A stretch of 64,000 bases of DNA from RCC90-49c sp051016155. Its GTDB lineage: Bacteria > Bacteroidota > Bacteroidia > Cytophagales > Amoebophilaceae. This document shows positions 52,440 to 61,582 of this stretch, in pieces. How positions within the stretch are numbered: the stretch's first letter is position 1; each line of letters begins with the position of its first letter. The notes under the pieces were generated by a model. That model worked only from the letters and a program-made list of their open reading frames with translations. It was not told where the DNA came from and did no database searches. The stretch lies in assembly GCA_051016155.1 (NCBI GenBank), contig CP136537.1, positions 1 to 64,000 on the forward strand, in the 5' to 3' direction. A program made the translations under genes and the position numbers.

Positions 52440-54041
52440 ATGCAGCCATTGTACGAACAACCTCCAACTACTTGGTTGACCAAGATGCTTCTCCATCAGA
52501 TGGGAGAAACCCATTGGCAACTGAATCCAGCAGCACTCATAGAAGAAGCCATCAAAAACCAAGAAGGGGTCTTATCGCAAGAAGGCGCTCTTGTATGCAA
52601 CACAGGGAAATTCACAGGGAGGTCGCCGCAGGATAAGTTCATTGTGCAGGACCAAGAAACACGCGACACCATCTGGTGGGGCCCCATCAACACGCCGCTA
52701 GCTCCTGAGCAGTTTGACAGGCTTTATTACAAAGTCACGCAATTCCTTAAAGGCAAAAAAGTTTATATCCGTGATGTCTATGCCAGTGCGCTGCCTGCCT
52801 ATCAGCTTTCCATTAGGGTAGTTAATACCGTAGCTTGGCATAACTTATTTTGTCACAACCTCTTTCTACGGCCTTCCCGAGAGGAATTAGATAACTTTCT
52901 GCCTGAATTCACGATCATCAGTGTGCCCGAGTTTGAGGCAGACCCGACCACTGATGGCACGCGCCAAGCCAACTTTACCATCATCAATTTCAGTCAAAAA
53001 ATCATCTTGATTGGAGGCACGGGCTATGCAGGCGAGATCAAAAAAAGTGTTTTCACGGTGCTGAATTACTTGCTACCACAAAAACACCAGGTCTTTCCTA
53101 TGCACTGCGCTGCCAATGCAGGGCCACAAGGTGATACGGCTATTTTCTTTGGCCTGTCAGGTACAGGCAAAACAACGCTGTCTGCCGACCCTCATCGCCG
53201 CCTAATTGGCGACGATGAGCACGGATGGTGCCACCAAGGCGTCTTTAACTTTGAAGGTGGCTGCTATGCCAAGACTGTTGACCTGTCGCCAGAGAAAGAA
53301 CCCCAGATAGTCAATGCCATTAAATTTGGAGCTATCCTTGAAAATATGCGTTTTGTGGCAGGCACGCGAGAGGTAGACTATGCTGATACAACCCTCACAG
53401 AAAATACGCGAAGCGCCTATCCTATTGAGCACATTCCCCATGCCGTGGTTCCTTCAGTAGGGGGGACACCGCAACACATTTTTTTTCTCACCTGCGACGC
53501 CCATGGCATTCTACCTCCTATTGCCAAGCTGAACAAAGAACAAGCCATGTACCATTTTATAGCTGGATACACTGCCAAGGTAGCAGGCACTGAGGTAGGC
53601 ATTACCGCTCCCCAAGCCGTTTTTTCCGCCTGTTTTGGCACCGCTTTCTTGCCACTGCATCCTACGCAGTATGCGACGATGCTAGGAAAAAAAATGGAGA
53701 CACACGCGGTGTCAGTATGGCTCGTCAACACAGGCTGGATAGGAGGGGCCTATGGTGTGGGCCAACGCATGCAGCTAGCACACACACGCGCTATGATTAC
53801 GGCAGCACTCTCTGGTGCACTAGACCCGGTGTCTTACCTGCCTCATCCCATCTTTGGCATCGCTATGCCCGCGACGTGCCCAGACGTACCTACTGCCTTG
53901 CTCAACCCTAGCACTACCTGGCAGGATGCAGCTGCTTACACGGCCCAGGCCCGAGCACTCGCCCAAGCTTTTGTAGATAATTTTAAACAGTACGAACATT
54001 TGGCGGACCCGGAAGTACAGGCTGGAGGGCCCAATTTGTAA
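52440..54041 (+). CDS. pckA: Phosphoenolpyruvate carboxykinase (ATP)
   Basis: PckA converts oxaloacetate and ATP to phosphoenolpyruvate, CO2 and ADP, the first step of gluconeogenesis. It has the family motifs NTGKFTGRSPQDKFIV, the kinase motif FFGLSGTGKTTLSADP with P-loop Lys, LIGDDEHGWC and NTGWIGGAYGVGQRM. A TTG at 52344 would add 32 atypical residues, so ATG 52440 (MQPLYEQPPTTW, 533 residues, the usual length) is preferred. It suggests the cell feeds on amino or organic acids, in line with the NSS transporter gene nearby. Confidence 0.95.
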   Translation: MQPLYEQPPTTWLTKMLLHQMGETHWQLNPAALIEEAIKNQEGVLSQEGALVCNTGKFTGRSPQDKFIVQDQETRDTIWWGPINTPLAPEQFDRLYYKVTQFLKGKKVYIRDVYASALPAYQLSIRVVNTVAWHNLFCHNLFLRPSREELDNFLPEFTIISVPEFEADPTTDGTRQANFTIINFSQKIILIGGTGYAGEIKKSVFTVLNYLLPQKHQVFPMHCAANAGPQGDTAIFFGLSGTGKTTLSADPHRRLIGDDEHGWCHQGVFNFEGGCYAKTVDLSPEKEPQIVNAIKFGAILENMRFVAGTREVDYADTTLTENTRSAYPIEHIPHAVVPSVGGTPQHIFFLTCDAHGILPPIAKLNKEQAMYHFIAGYTAKVAGTEVGITAPQAVFSACFGTAFLPLHPTQYATMLGKKMETHAVSVWLVNTGWIGGAYGVGQRMQLAHTRAMITAALSGALDPVSYLPHPIFGIAMPATCPDVPTALLNPSTTWQDAAAYTAQARALAQAFVDNFKQYEHLADPEVQAGGPNL

Positions 54042-54058
54042 GGACAGTAGATGATGAA

Positions 54059-54544
54059 TCACTCTGAGGCAGGAAGATCACTTGGTTGCTGCTTTGGTTT
54101 TCCCCTCCAAAGGAGCCGCCAGCCTTTACGCGAAGTGCCCTTAGTGCTGGATGCCGAATCGGGCTGGCCTTCACCCGCGTTCGTGGGTGCCTGTCCCTCA
54201 GAGGGCGATCCAGGCCCAAAGCATGTCCGCCCAGAACGGAAGAGTCCACGCCTTTGCTGCGGAGCTAATGGTTCTTCAGTAGGGGAAGTGGGCTGTGGTG
54301 GTTCTGATGCTACCTCTGATGGCGCATCTGATAGTGGCCCTGATGAGGACGCCGAGGTAGAAGTGAGGGATATTGGTTTGTCTTCTGGTGGCCCTGGGAT
54401 CGGCCGTTCTACCCCGTTTTCATGTGGAGTAGCTGATTCATTATGTGGCTGCGAGCCTTTATCACAGCTAGTAGTTGCTAAGAGCAGCATGCTAAGAGCA
54501 AGTAGCTGAATCACAGTTAATAATGCTTGGATGGCTTCTTTCAT
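54059..54544 (-). CDS. Ser/Pro/Gly-rich lipoprotein of unknown function
   Basis: The 161-residue protein has a lipoprotein signal (LLALSMLLLATTSC, lipid Cys27) and then a low-complexity tail rich in Ser, Pro, Glu and Gly (KPISLTSTSASSSGPLSDA, SEPPQPTSPTEEPLAPQQ). There is no recognisable domain. Basic segments occur near RRGLFRSGRTC and RKGWRLLWRGKPKQQP. It ends 18 bases from pckA, convergent. The opposite-strand ORF here is a shadow. The signal and lack of fold suggest a surface-exposed or linker-type protein of host-associated bacteria; this is inference. Confidence 0.65.
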   Translation of the reverse strand: MKEAIQALLTVIQLLALSMLLLATTSCDKGSQPHNESATPHENGVERPIPGPPEDKPISLTSTSASSSGPLSDAPSEVASEPPQPTSPTEEPLAPQQRRGLFRSGRTCFGPGSPSEGQAPTNAGEGQPDSASSTKGTSRKGWRLLWRGKPKQQPSDLPASE

Positions 54545-54734
54545 GGTGCTAGTGGTTACGCTTTTGACCTTACCTCAACTAGCAAAACTTTATCAAAAAA
54601 TCAAACTGTATCTTCTTTAATTGTAATGTATGGACTCACCCTAACCAGAGATATGGACATGAGAAAGACGAAATACACTCAAGCAGATGTTCAATTATTG
54701 GTCTGCCCAGGCCACCGAAACATGGAAGGCATTC

Positions 54735-55388
54735 ATGCGTAAAAAGCAACAACGTTTTTCTGACAATGCCCAGCGCCACAATGTGATTGAGCCAGGAAAG
54801 GCTACTTATACGCAAATCAAAGGGCACTGGTGCACGGATTACTTTAGCAATCAGCAGGACCTGGTGGTAGAGCTAGGCTGTGGCCAAGGAGCTTACACAG
54901 TAGGGCTGGCACAGCAATTTTCACATAAAAACTTTGTAGGAGTAGACATCAAAGGCGCACGATTGTGGGTAGGTAGTACGCAAGCACTAACGCATGACCT
55001 GGATAACGTTGCCTTTTTGCGGACAAAAATTGAACAACTTGCCCAGTATTTTGCTCCAGGAGAAATAAGCGAGCTCTATATTCCCTTTCCAGACCCACGG
55101 CCTCGCGACCGAGACGCCAAGCGCAGACTGACTAGTCCTCGATTCTTGGCGCTCTATCGTCAGTTGCTACAGCCTGGCGGGATCGTCCATCTCAAAACAG
55201 ACGATGCGGCCCTTTTTGCCTACACGCTGGAGGTATTGCACACACAAGCAGTAAAGGACTTGGCGTATACCGAAGATTTATATAACTCTGAGTGGTTGCA
55301 AGCCCACCACGGCATACAGACGGGGTATGAGCAACGGTTTTTAGCCGAGGGCGCTACTATCAAGTACTTGCGCTTTGCCTTTATCTAA
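54735..55388 (+). CDS. trmB: tRNA (guanine-N(7)-)-methyltransferase TrmB
   Basis: TrmB makes m7G46 in tRNA. The SAM motif LVVELGCGQGAYTVGLAQQF, the substrate-binding ELYIPFPDPRPRDRDAKRRL and the Bacteroidota start MRKKQQRFSDNAQRHNVIEP are present. The frame is open from 54687, but the family begins RKKQQRF, so ATG 54735 (217 residues) is preferred. It stands alone in its direction. Confidence 0.92.
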   Translation: MRKKQQRFSDNAQRHNVIEPGKATYTQIKGHWCTDYFSNQQDLVVELGCGQGAYTVGLAQQFSHKNFVGVDIKGARLWVGSTQALTHDLDNVAFLRTKIEQLAQYFAPGEISELYIPFPDPRPRDRDAKRRLTSPRFLALYRQLLQPGGIVHLKTDDAALFAYTLEVLHTQAVKDLAYTEDLYNSEWLQAHHGIQTGYEQRFLAEGATIKYLRFAFI

Positions 55389-55460
55389 GTGACCTTCACC
55401 CCAAAACGCGTTTCTGCACCTTTTAAATAGGCTGTATTCTACGCTAGAAAAGGTTTTTTC

Positions 55461-55499
55461 TATCACTTAATCATAAAATCACGCAATGATACAATGGCT
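55461..55499 (-). repeat. Dispersed post-stop repeat (family A), copy after the NSS transporter
   Basis: Read on the minus strand it begins 10 bases after the transporter's TAG: AAGCCATTGTATCATTGCGT and then GATTTTATGATTAAGTGATA. Confidence 0.55.
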
Positions 55500-55508
55500 T
55501 GGCTTAAC

Positions 55509-56852
55509 CTATTTCATGAACAATCCACGCATCAACACAGCCAAGATCAAAAGCGGCGTGACCCACCTGACAAAGACCCACCACACTGTGTAAAAGCCGT
55601 TATGGGCCATCGGCGGAGAGCCTTGCTGCAGTTCCTTGAACACTTGGTGGCGCTGGAGCCCCCACCCAGCAAACACACAATAGGCAAGACCTAAAAAGGG
55701 TTGGGTATAGCGCGTGGTTAAATGGACAACGCCAAGGAAGAGCCATTCAGCGTTGTAAATGATCAAAAGGCTCATGAGCCAGCACGTGCCTCCCACCAGC
55801 CAGGCAGCGCGTTTTCTAGTGGCCCTACCCTCGTCGATCAAATGGGCTACAGGCACTTCGAGCATAGAGATAGAAGAGGTGAGGGCAGCAATCACCATGA
55901 GCAGAAAAAACAAAACAGTCACTACCCCTCCTGTGAGCCCCATGGTCTTGAACAGGGCAGGCAGGACCTGAAAAACGATCCCTTCTTCTTCCATCAGTTG
56001 ACCTTGGGCATCAAAAATGATGATTCCTTGGGCAGCAGCAGCATACATGGCTGGCATGACGAGCAGTCCAGCCAAAAAGGCAATTCCAAAATCGCATGCA
56101 ATGACCGTTAGCCCCAGCTGGCCCAGACTTTGTTGCTTGCTGGCATAAGAGCCATAGACCAGCATGGTGCCTGTTCCCAAAGAAGCCGAGAAAAAAGCTT
56201 GTCCCATAGCACTGACAATCAAGTCAGCATCCCAAACACGCCCAAAGTCAGGAATCAAGTAGCGTTTCAGGCCTAACATTGCTCCTTCCAAGGTCAATAC
56301 GTAAGCAATAAGTCCCACTAGCAGCACCAAAAGGGTAGGCATTAGCCGCTTGGACCAAGTCTCGATTCCTTGCTGAATGCCTGCTGTGATAATGCCCACA
56401 TTGAGCAAGTAAAAAATAGTGGTGAACAAGACATCCCTAGCTAGGCCAGGCCTTACTAGCCAGGTAGCTATGGAGGGCAACCCCCATCCAGTGAGAACAG
56501 GCTCGAGGCAGTAAGCCATCATCCAGCCGCCTACAATGGCATAAAAGCTCAGAATCAGTCCTACGCACAATAATCCAGCAAAGCCAATGCTCGCCCACTT
56601 TTGGGTAGTGGGGATTTGTTTGAAAGCCCTAACAGGACTCGTACGAGTGTAGCGACCAATGACAAGCTCCGCTACTAAGGCAGGGTAAGCTACCAGCAAT
56701 GTGAATAACAGATAGACCCCCACAAAAGTAGCTCCGCCATTTTGGGCAGTTTGACTAGGGAAGCTCCAGATGTTGCCTAGGCCTACAGCAGCGCCAGCAG
56801 CAGCCATGACAAATCCTATAGGACTAAATTCGTTTCTTTTTTGAGTGGACAA
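55509..56852 (-). CDS. Sodium-dependent transporter (NSS/SNF family)
   Basis: Members import amino acids or other small molecules with Na+. The 447-residue protein has 11-12 hydrophobic helices. TM1 shows the family motif AVGLGNIWSFPSQTAQNGGA, and TM2 the YLLFTLLVAYPALVAELVIG region; SASLGTGTMLVYGSY is the conserved TM6-type segment. The substrate is not determined by sequence. Import of host amino acids would fit an intracellular bacterium and the pckA gene nearby. Confidence 0.9.
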   Translation of the reverse strand: MSTQKRNEFSPIGFVMAAAGAAVGLGNIWSFPSQTAQNGGATFVGVYLLFTLLVAYPALVAELVIGRYTRTSPVRAFKQIPTTQKWASIGFAGLLCVGLILSFYAIVGGWMMAYCLEPVLTGWGLPSIATWLVRPGLARDVLFTTIFYLLNVGIITAGIQQGIETWSKRLMPTLLVLLVGLIAYVLTLEGAMLGLKRYLIPDFGRVWDADLIVSAMGQAFFSASLGTGTMLVYGSYASKQQSLGQLGLTVIACDFGIAFLAGLLVMPAMYAAAAQGIIIFDAQGQLMEEEGIVFQVLPALFKTMGLTGGVVTVLFFLLMVIAALTSSISMLEVPVAHLIDEGRATRKRAAWLVGGTCWLMSLLIIYNAEWLFLGVVHLTTRYTQPFLGLAYCVFAGWGLQRHQVFKELQQGSPPMAHNGFYTVWWVFVRWVTPLLILAVLMRGLFMK

Positions 56853-56936
56853 GATAGGGGATACCCCTCGCTAGGGTAGATGGGCTAGCTAATAAAACTT
56901 AGAGTTAGGTAGGCTATTACTTTTGCTGTCAATAGC

Positions 56937-57644
56937 TCATAGATCTACTTTTTGCCGATCTCTCCAGTAGCCACTACCGTAGTTGATGAGCAGCTGCTTA
57001 CCTCGAGGAATTTTCTTTTTAGCTACATAAATGATATGCCAAGCTCCTCCCTGAAAAACAAACTTCGTTTCTAAGTTGGGATCATCACTATGATTAGCAA
57101 ATCTAGCTTCATTGCCGTAGTGCATGGCATTTAAGTGGCAGCTGCTTGGAAGAGGCGCTTTGAAGTGACTACTTTTGTTGTCAGGAGGATAGCTGAAGGA
57201 ATAGACAGTGTCTTCTACTGTCCGCTGTAATTTTCCTGTATACTCTACAACAAGGTCGCCCGACTGAATATCTTCTTCTGCAAAAATACCATAGCCCACC
57301 TGGTCACTCACCCATCGGATAGAAACATTGGCTACATGGCCTTTAGCAATCAACGCTCCATACCGAGCCGTCAAATCGTCATAGTAGGTTTTATTAGCTG
57401 CATAAGGCTTGTAGTCTTCTGGCTGGACGTGGCCCAAAGCATTGCACGCTTCATCAAACAGTAGCTTAGACGTGTATTGGATGTCTAGTTGTTGAAAAAG
57501 CGCTTGTCGTTCTTGCGGTGTGCGGAAGGGACCTTTACTGACGTACTTACTGGGGCTGGTAGCAGGCTTTTGACAGCCCGCCAATACAAGCAGTGCCCAG
57601 CAGAAAAAAAGCTGCAAGCATTGGGCAGTAGATTTAAGCCGCAT
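56937..57644 (-). CDS. SET-domain lipoprotein, probable host-directed methyltransferase
   Basis: The 235-residue protein has a lipoprotein signal ending LLVLAGC (lipid Cys24), about 80 residues of helical spacer and a SET domain at about 107-227. SET motifs are VGYGIFAEEDIQSGDLVVEY, ARFANHSDDPNLE (NHS at 184-186, the SAM/Lys pseudoknot) and LLINYGSGYW (NYG at 221-223). SET proteins methylate lysines, mostly on eukaryotic chromatin proteins. Bacterial examples in Chlamydia and Legionella act on host histones. The target here is unknown; a lipid anchor is unusual for such an effector. Confidence 0.82.
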   Translation of the reverse strand: MRLKSTAQCLQLFFCWALLVLAGCQKPATSPSKYVSKGPFRTPQERQALFQQLDIQYTSKLLFDEACNALGHVQPEDYKPYAANKTYYDDLTARYGALIAKGHVANVSIRWVSDQVGYGIFAEEDIQSGDLVVEYTGKLQRTVEDTVYSFSYPPDNKSSHFKAPLPSSCHLNAMHYGNEARFANHSDDPNLETKFVFQGGAWHIIYVAKKKIPRGKQLLINYGSGYWRDRQKVDL

Positions 57645-57801
57645 AGTGTGTCTTTAGGTTAAATTGGACGCTTGCTGCCTATGTAGTGGCAAATATCATG
57701 TGGTGGGATCGTGAGCGTAATAACCACAAAGATAGAGAAAAATGTGCTGTCGTCCTTTTTATCGCTCTTCCATGACGAGACCTAAAGCCCATGACACAGT
57801 G

Positions 57802-58986
57802 CTAAGCGCGTTTGTACCTGTTTGACTTGGCTTCACCTGCCGCTCGGGACTCGTCGATGGTCTCATCAATGTCTCCTCTGCTAACACTCAGAATGATACC
57901 CAAAGCGATGCCTGTAAATAGCAAAGAGGTGCCTCCCATGCTGATAAAAGGCAGGGGCAAGCCCGTCACAGGTCCTAGTCCTACTGCGACCCCCATATTG
58001 ACCATGGCCTGAAGCACCAAAGAAAAGCTGAGACCAGCGGACAAAAGTCCGCCGTAAGCCCGTCGGCTCTGATTGACATTGCGGATCCCTCTGTAGAGCA
58101 ACACTAAGTAGAGCAGCACTACGCCGATGCCTCCTATCAGGCCATACTCCTCGACCAAGATGGCGTAGATAAAGTCGGAATAAGGATGAGGCAAAAAATT
58201 TCTTTGAAGGCTATTTCCTGGGCCTTTGCCATACACTCCGCCTGTGGCAATGGCAATGTAAGCCTGCTCCGTCTGGAAGGGGAGTTCATCCTGTGCAAAG
58301 TTTTTCAAACGACTCAAAGCTGTTCCGCCTCTCTGGCCTATGTGTAGGGCCATAGTACCTACCAGCAGGCCTGTCAGCGTCAGTAAGACCAGGTATTTAA
58401 TAGGTACCCTCCCTATGTACATCAGCAGCATACAGGTGAGAAAGAGCAGCAAAGCAGAAGACAAGTTGGTAAGGGCAATGAGCCCACTGATCACGCCACA
58501 CCAAACCAGCATAGGGACCAAGGTTTCTTGTAAGTGATCAATATTACGTTGTCGCTTGGCCAGCATATTGGCTAGATGTGCGATCAAAGCAAGCTGGGCC
58601 AAGTCAGAAGGTTGAAAAGCCTTGTTGATGACGGGAATGGTGAGCCAGCGAGAGGCCTCGTTGAGCGTCAGTCCATAACGCCACGTGACTAGGAGCAGGG
58701 GCACCGAAATCCAAAGCGCAATTTTTGAAAGGCCCGCATAGTAGCGATAATCTAGCTTATGAGCTACCCACATGACTCCCAAGCTGCTGAGCATCAAGAA
58801 CGAGTGCTTGGCTAGATAATATTCTGTATTGCCTTGCATCTGCCGATATGCCAGAGAGCTAGCAGCACTGTAGACCGATAGGATGCTCAGCATGGCGAGC
58901 AACAACACAACGCCCCAGATCACTGGGTCGCCCTTAAAATTATTTTTGAGCCATTGAGGAATAGATTCACCAGAGGGAGATTTCAT
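57802..58986 (-). CDS. ftsW: FtsW/RodA/SpoVE-family peptidoglycan glycosyltransferase
   Basis: SEDS proteins polymerise glycan strands; FtsW acts with FtsI at the septum. The 394-residue protein has about ten hydrophobic helices. It has the motif NEASRWLTIPVINKAFQPSD and the conserved ATGGVYGKGPGNSLQRNFLPH with SDFIYAILVEEYG and the C-terminal GLPLPFISMGGTSLLF. Proximity to ftsI (59122-61227) and ftsL points to FtsW rather than RodA. In other Bacteroidota mraY, murD and murE lie between; they are missing here. Confidence 0.88.
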   Translation of the reverse strand: MKSPSGESIPQWLKNNFKGDPVIWGVVLLLAMLSILSVYSAASSLAYRQMQGNTEYYLAKHSFLMLSSLGVMWVAHKLDYRYYAGLSKIALWISVPLLLVTWRYGLTLNEASRWLTIPVINKAFQPSDLAQLALIAHLANMLAKRQRNIDHLQETLVPMLVWCGVISGLIALTNLSSALLLFLTCMLLMYIGRVPIKYLVLLTLTGLLVGTMALHIGQRGGTALSRLKNFAQDELPFQTEQAYIAIATGGVYGKGPGNSLQRNFLPHPYSDFIYAILVEEYGLIGGIGVVLLYLVLLYRGIRNVNQSRRAYGGLLSAGLSFSLVLQAMVNMGVAVGLGPVTGLPLPFISMGGTSLLFTGIALGIILSVSRGDIDETIDESRAAGEAKSNRYKRA

Positions 58987-59045
58987 GGAATTATTGGTCT
59001 ATTTGGTGATTTAGTCAATTGATTGTTTGTCCATTTGATCATTAG
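58987..59045. repeat. CAATAAAC-type low-complexity repeat before ftsW
   Basis: The short gap upstream of ftsW contains ATTATTGGTCTATTTGGTGA, TTAGTCAATTGATTGTTTGT and CCATTTGATCATTAG, the same degenerate words seen at 11953-12110 and 21380-21440. Confidence 0.45.
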
Positions 59046-59121
59046 AAGCTGTACTATTGAAAAATACTAGCGCCACAAAGTAAACCAATCGTGGAAGCAT
59101 AGTGCGCCAAGGGGCTTGATT

Positions 59122-61227
59122 TTAGCGCATTTGTAGGGTGAGGGACCTCCCTGGTGTTATTGAGGTGCCTGGCAGCAAAGACTGGGTCTTGACAATGCCT
59201 CCTTGTGGGCCCTGCACTACTACTTTGAGACCACGACTTTCAAGCAAGAATAGCGCATCCCTAAGCTTCATGCCTACTACATGCGGCACTTGCCCTGGGC
59301 CAGGGTTACCATTGGACTGCCAAACAAGGCGATCTTCTTCTACTCTGCTTCTTACCCAATCAGCAGTCTCCTCCTGATGGTCACAAGCAATGGTCAGTTG
59401 ATCGCAGAGCTGCACTAGGTCTTGGTGTTTCCCCGCCCTGATCAAAGGAACGTCCTTGGGAGACGTATCTGAGACAGCCACAGAGTCGCGCAGCGTCAAA
59501 TCTTGGGCGGCTATTTTATCTACAATATTCTTGAATACTCTGGCTATATCAGCGCCAAAATGCCACGCGTAGCCCTTAGGACTATCCATCAGCACCAAGC
59601 AGCTGTAGCGTGGTGCTTCTGCAGGGAAATAGCCTACAAAGGTGATAGAAGTGTCTTTGGTGTACTTGCCATCCACCACCTTGTTGGCAGTGCCTGACTT
59701 GCCAGCAGTCTTATAAAAACTATGCCTGATTTTTCGGGCGGTTCCTTGGGCTATGGTGCCTTCTAGCAAAACTTTAAGCTTTTGCAAGGTCGCGTCCGAA
59801 CATATCTTTTTGTTCAGCACCCCGCCCTGAAAGGTCTTGACTACCCTATTGGCCTGCTTGATGTTTTTGACAATAAAAGGCCGAACCATCTTGCCATTGT
59901 TGGCCACAGCATTGTACAGCGTAAGGGTCTGCAACGGTGTGATCTTCAGCGCATAGCCAATCGACATCCAATGCAGGGTAACGCCACTCCACCCAGGCCG
60001 CCCTGGCTTTTTAACAAGGGGTACCCCTTCTCCCACAATCTGAAACCCCAGCGGCTTGTGCAAGCCTAGCTTGTGTACATAGTCGACGAACTTTTGTGGA
60101 TGGTCGCCAAAAGCTTCATCAATCAAGCGTGACATCCCTACATTGGAAGACTTTTCAAACACCTCTTGGACAGTGAGCTCCCCAAAGCCGCTTCTTTTCA
60201 CGTCTTTCATCACTTTGTCATAAAACTGAAATTCACCCTCACCAGTGTCAATAGTATCTGTGAGGGCCACAGAGGTCTCTTCAAGCAAAGCCAGCATAGA
60301 GACTAGCTTAAAGGTAGAGCCTGGCTCTGTGGTCCCCTGATTGCCTGCTGCATAGTTGTACGATTCGGCATATTGCCCACTGGCAGTGCGCCCCAGGTTG
60401 GCCATCGCTTTGATCTCGCCTGTCTGCACCTCCATCACCATGGCGCAGCCGTATTGGGCCTGACTGGCTTGCAGCGCCTCTAGCAAACTACTGTGCGCTA
60501 CATCCTGTAGATTAATATCGATGGTCGTGGTTATGTCATAGCCAGGCACTGGGCGGTTGGCAGCACCATTGTGGATCATTTTCCAGTTGCCCCCCACCGT
60601 CTTTTGATAAAGCGCCTTGCCGTCAAGGCCTTTGAGGTCTTGATGAAAGGTGTACTCCAAGCCAGGGCCATATTCGTTTTCGTTGACATAGCCAATAGTC
60701 CGCGCAGCCAACTCTTGAAACGGTCTGACTCGCTTTTCTGTTTTTTCAAAGACGACGCCCCCTTGCCACCTTCCTTGACAAAAGATAGGCCATTGACTCA
60801 TCTCGTTTTTCTCAGCGTAGTTGATGTGCCGCTTATTAAGGACCAAATACCTACGGCCTGCTTGTCGGGCATTTTGGATGAGTTCCTGGTAGGTGGCTGC
60901 ACTCTTGTCTTGGTAGAAGCTGGCTAGTAGCTGACTCAGCTCGCCGATGTGTGCCTGAAAGGTAGCGTCGTCCACAATGCAAGGGTCTAGCGCCACTCGA
61001 TAGAAAGGCAGTGAAGTAGCCAACAAGCTACCATCAGCAGCATAAATGTTGCCTCTAGTGGCTTTGATGGGCCTGTATTCTAGGCCTGTTACTTCAGCTG
61101 CTTTTTTCCAACGTGCTCCTTGAAAAAACTGTATGTAGACTAACTTGAAGGTAATGGCAATAGCAAATAGAAAGACAGCTAGAAAAGCAATCCTTGTTCT
61201 CAGCAAGATCGTATGCTTGAAGGCCAT
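59122..61227 (-). CDS. ftsI: Penicillin-binding protein FtsI with PASTA domain
   Basis: FtsI (PBP3) is the septal transpeptidase. It has an N-terminal membrane anchor (TRIAFLAVFLFAIAITFKL), the pedestal domain (LVYIQFFQGARWKKAAEVTG, RGNIYAADGSLL), and the transpeptidase domain with Ser304 in STFK, SSN (SSNVGMS), and KSG at Lys510 (GKSGTANKV; KTG in most). The C-terminal PASTA domain is DALFLLESRGLKVVVQGPQG. The frame is open from 61269, but ATG 61227 (MAFKHTILLRTR) is preferred because it starts one base after the ftsL stop. The two genes are therefore coupled. Confidence 0.93.
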   Translation of the reverse strand: MAFKHTILLRTRIAFLAVFLFAIAITFKLVYIQFFQGARWKKAAEVTGLEYRPIKATRGNIYAADGSLLATSLPFYRVALDPCIVDDATFQAHIGELSQLLASFYQDKSAATYQELIQNARQAGRRYLVLNKRHINYAEKNEMSQWPIFCQGRWQGGVVFEKTEKRVRPFQELAARTIGYVNENEYGPGLEYTFHQDLKGLDGKALYQKTVGGNWKMIHNGAANRPVPGYDITTTIDINLQDVAHSSLLEALQASQAQYGCAMVMEVQTGEIKAMANLGRTASGQYAESYNYAAGNQGTTEPGSTFKLVSMLALLEETSVALTDTIDTGEGEFQFYDKVMKDVKRSGFGELTVQEVFEKSSNVGMSRLIDEAFGDHPQKFVDYVHKLGLHKPLGFQIVGEGVPLVKKPGRPGWSGVTLHWMSIGYALKITPLQTLTLYNAVANNGKMVRPFIVKNIKQANRVVKTFQGGVLNKKICSDATLQKLKVLLEGTIAQGTARKIRHSFYKTAGKSGTANKVVDGKYTKDTSITFVGYFPAEAPRYSCLVLMDSPKGYAWHFGADIARVFKNIVDKIAAQDLTLRDSVAVSDTSPKDVPLIRAGKHQDLVQLCDQLTIACDHQEETADWVRSRVEEDRLVWQSNGNPGPGQVPHVVGMKLRDALFLLESRGLKVVVQGPQGGIVKTQSLLPGTSITPGRSLTLQMR

Positions 61228-61228
61228 G

Positions 61229-61582
61229 CTATTTTTTGCAATTGATTTTATAGGGCGGGTGAGTAGCATCGCTAAGCCCTAACTTAGCTACCCGCTTGGC
61301 TACTTCTGATTGTTTGCTATCAAACATATAGCCGGCTTGCAAAGTTGTGTAGTCCACCCGCAAAGCACCAACTTCGCGTTCCAGTTCGTTGATCTGCCGC
61401 ACCATCTTTTCATGGTAGTGTGTATTGCCTACGTAGAGAATGCCCAATGAAAAAATGAAAAAGAGCTGCAGAAGGTGGCGTCCTGACAACCCATGAAGAG
61501 AAAAGCGTTCCAGGCGTGTGGTACGCTCTAGATAGGTAAAAAGACCTCTTCTCTTTTGCGATTTGTAAGTGTTTTTCTCCAT
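61229..61582 (-). CDS. ftsL: FtsL-like septal protein
   Basis: The 117-residue protein has a basic N-terminus, one membrane segment (HLLQLFFIFSLGILYVG, about residues 36-52) and a coiled-coil region (MVRQINELEREVGALRVDYT). This is the layout of FtsL, the small bitopic division protein that holds FtsB, FtsQ and FtsI. The position just before ftsI, with a one-base gap to its preferred start, supports this over a generic coiled-coil protein. mraZ and mraW, its usual upstream neighbours, are not seen. Confidence 0.75.
   Translation of the reverse strand: MEKNTYKSQKRRGLFTYLERTTRLERFSLHGLSGRHLLQLFFIFSLGILYVGNTHYHEKMVRQINELEREVGALRVDYTTLQAGYMFDSKQSEVAKRVAKLGLSDATHPPYKINCKK

Noticed and set aside
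54051..54509. 152-codon plus-strand ORF opposite the lipoprotein gene
   Set aside because: Lies wholly within the minus-strand lipoprotein gene, which has a proper signal and lipobox; the plus-strand translation has no family features and is a compositional shadow.
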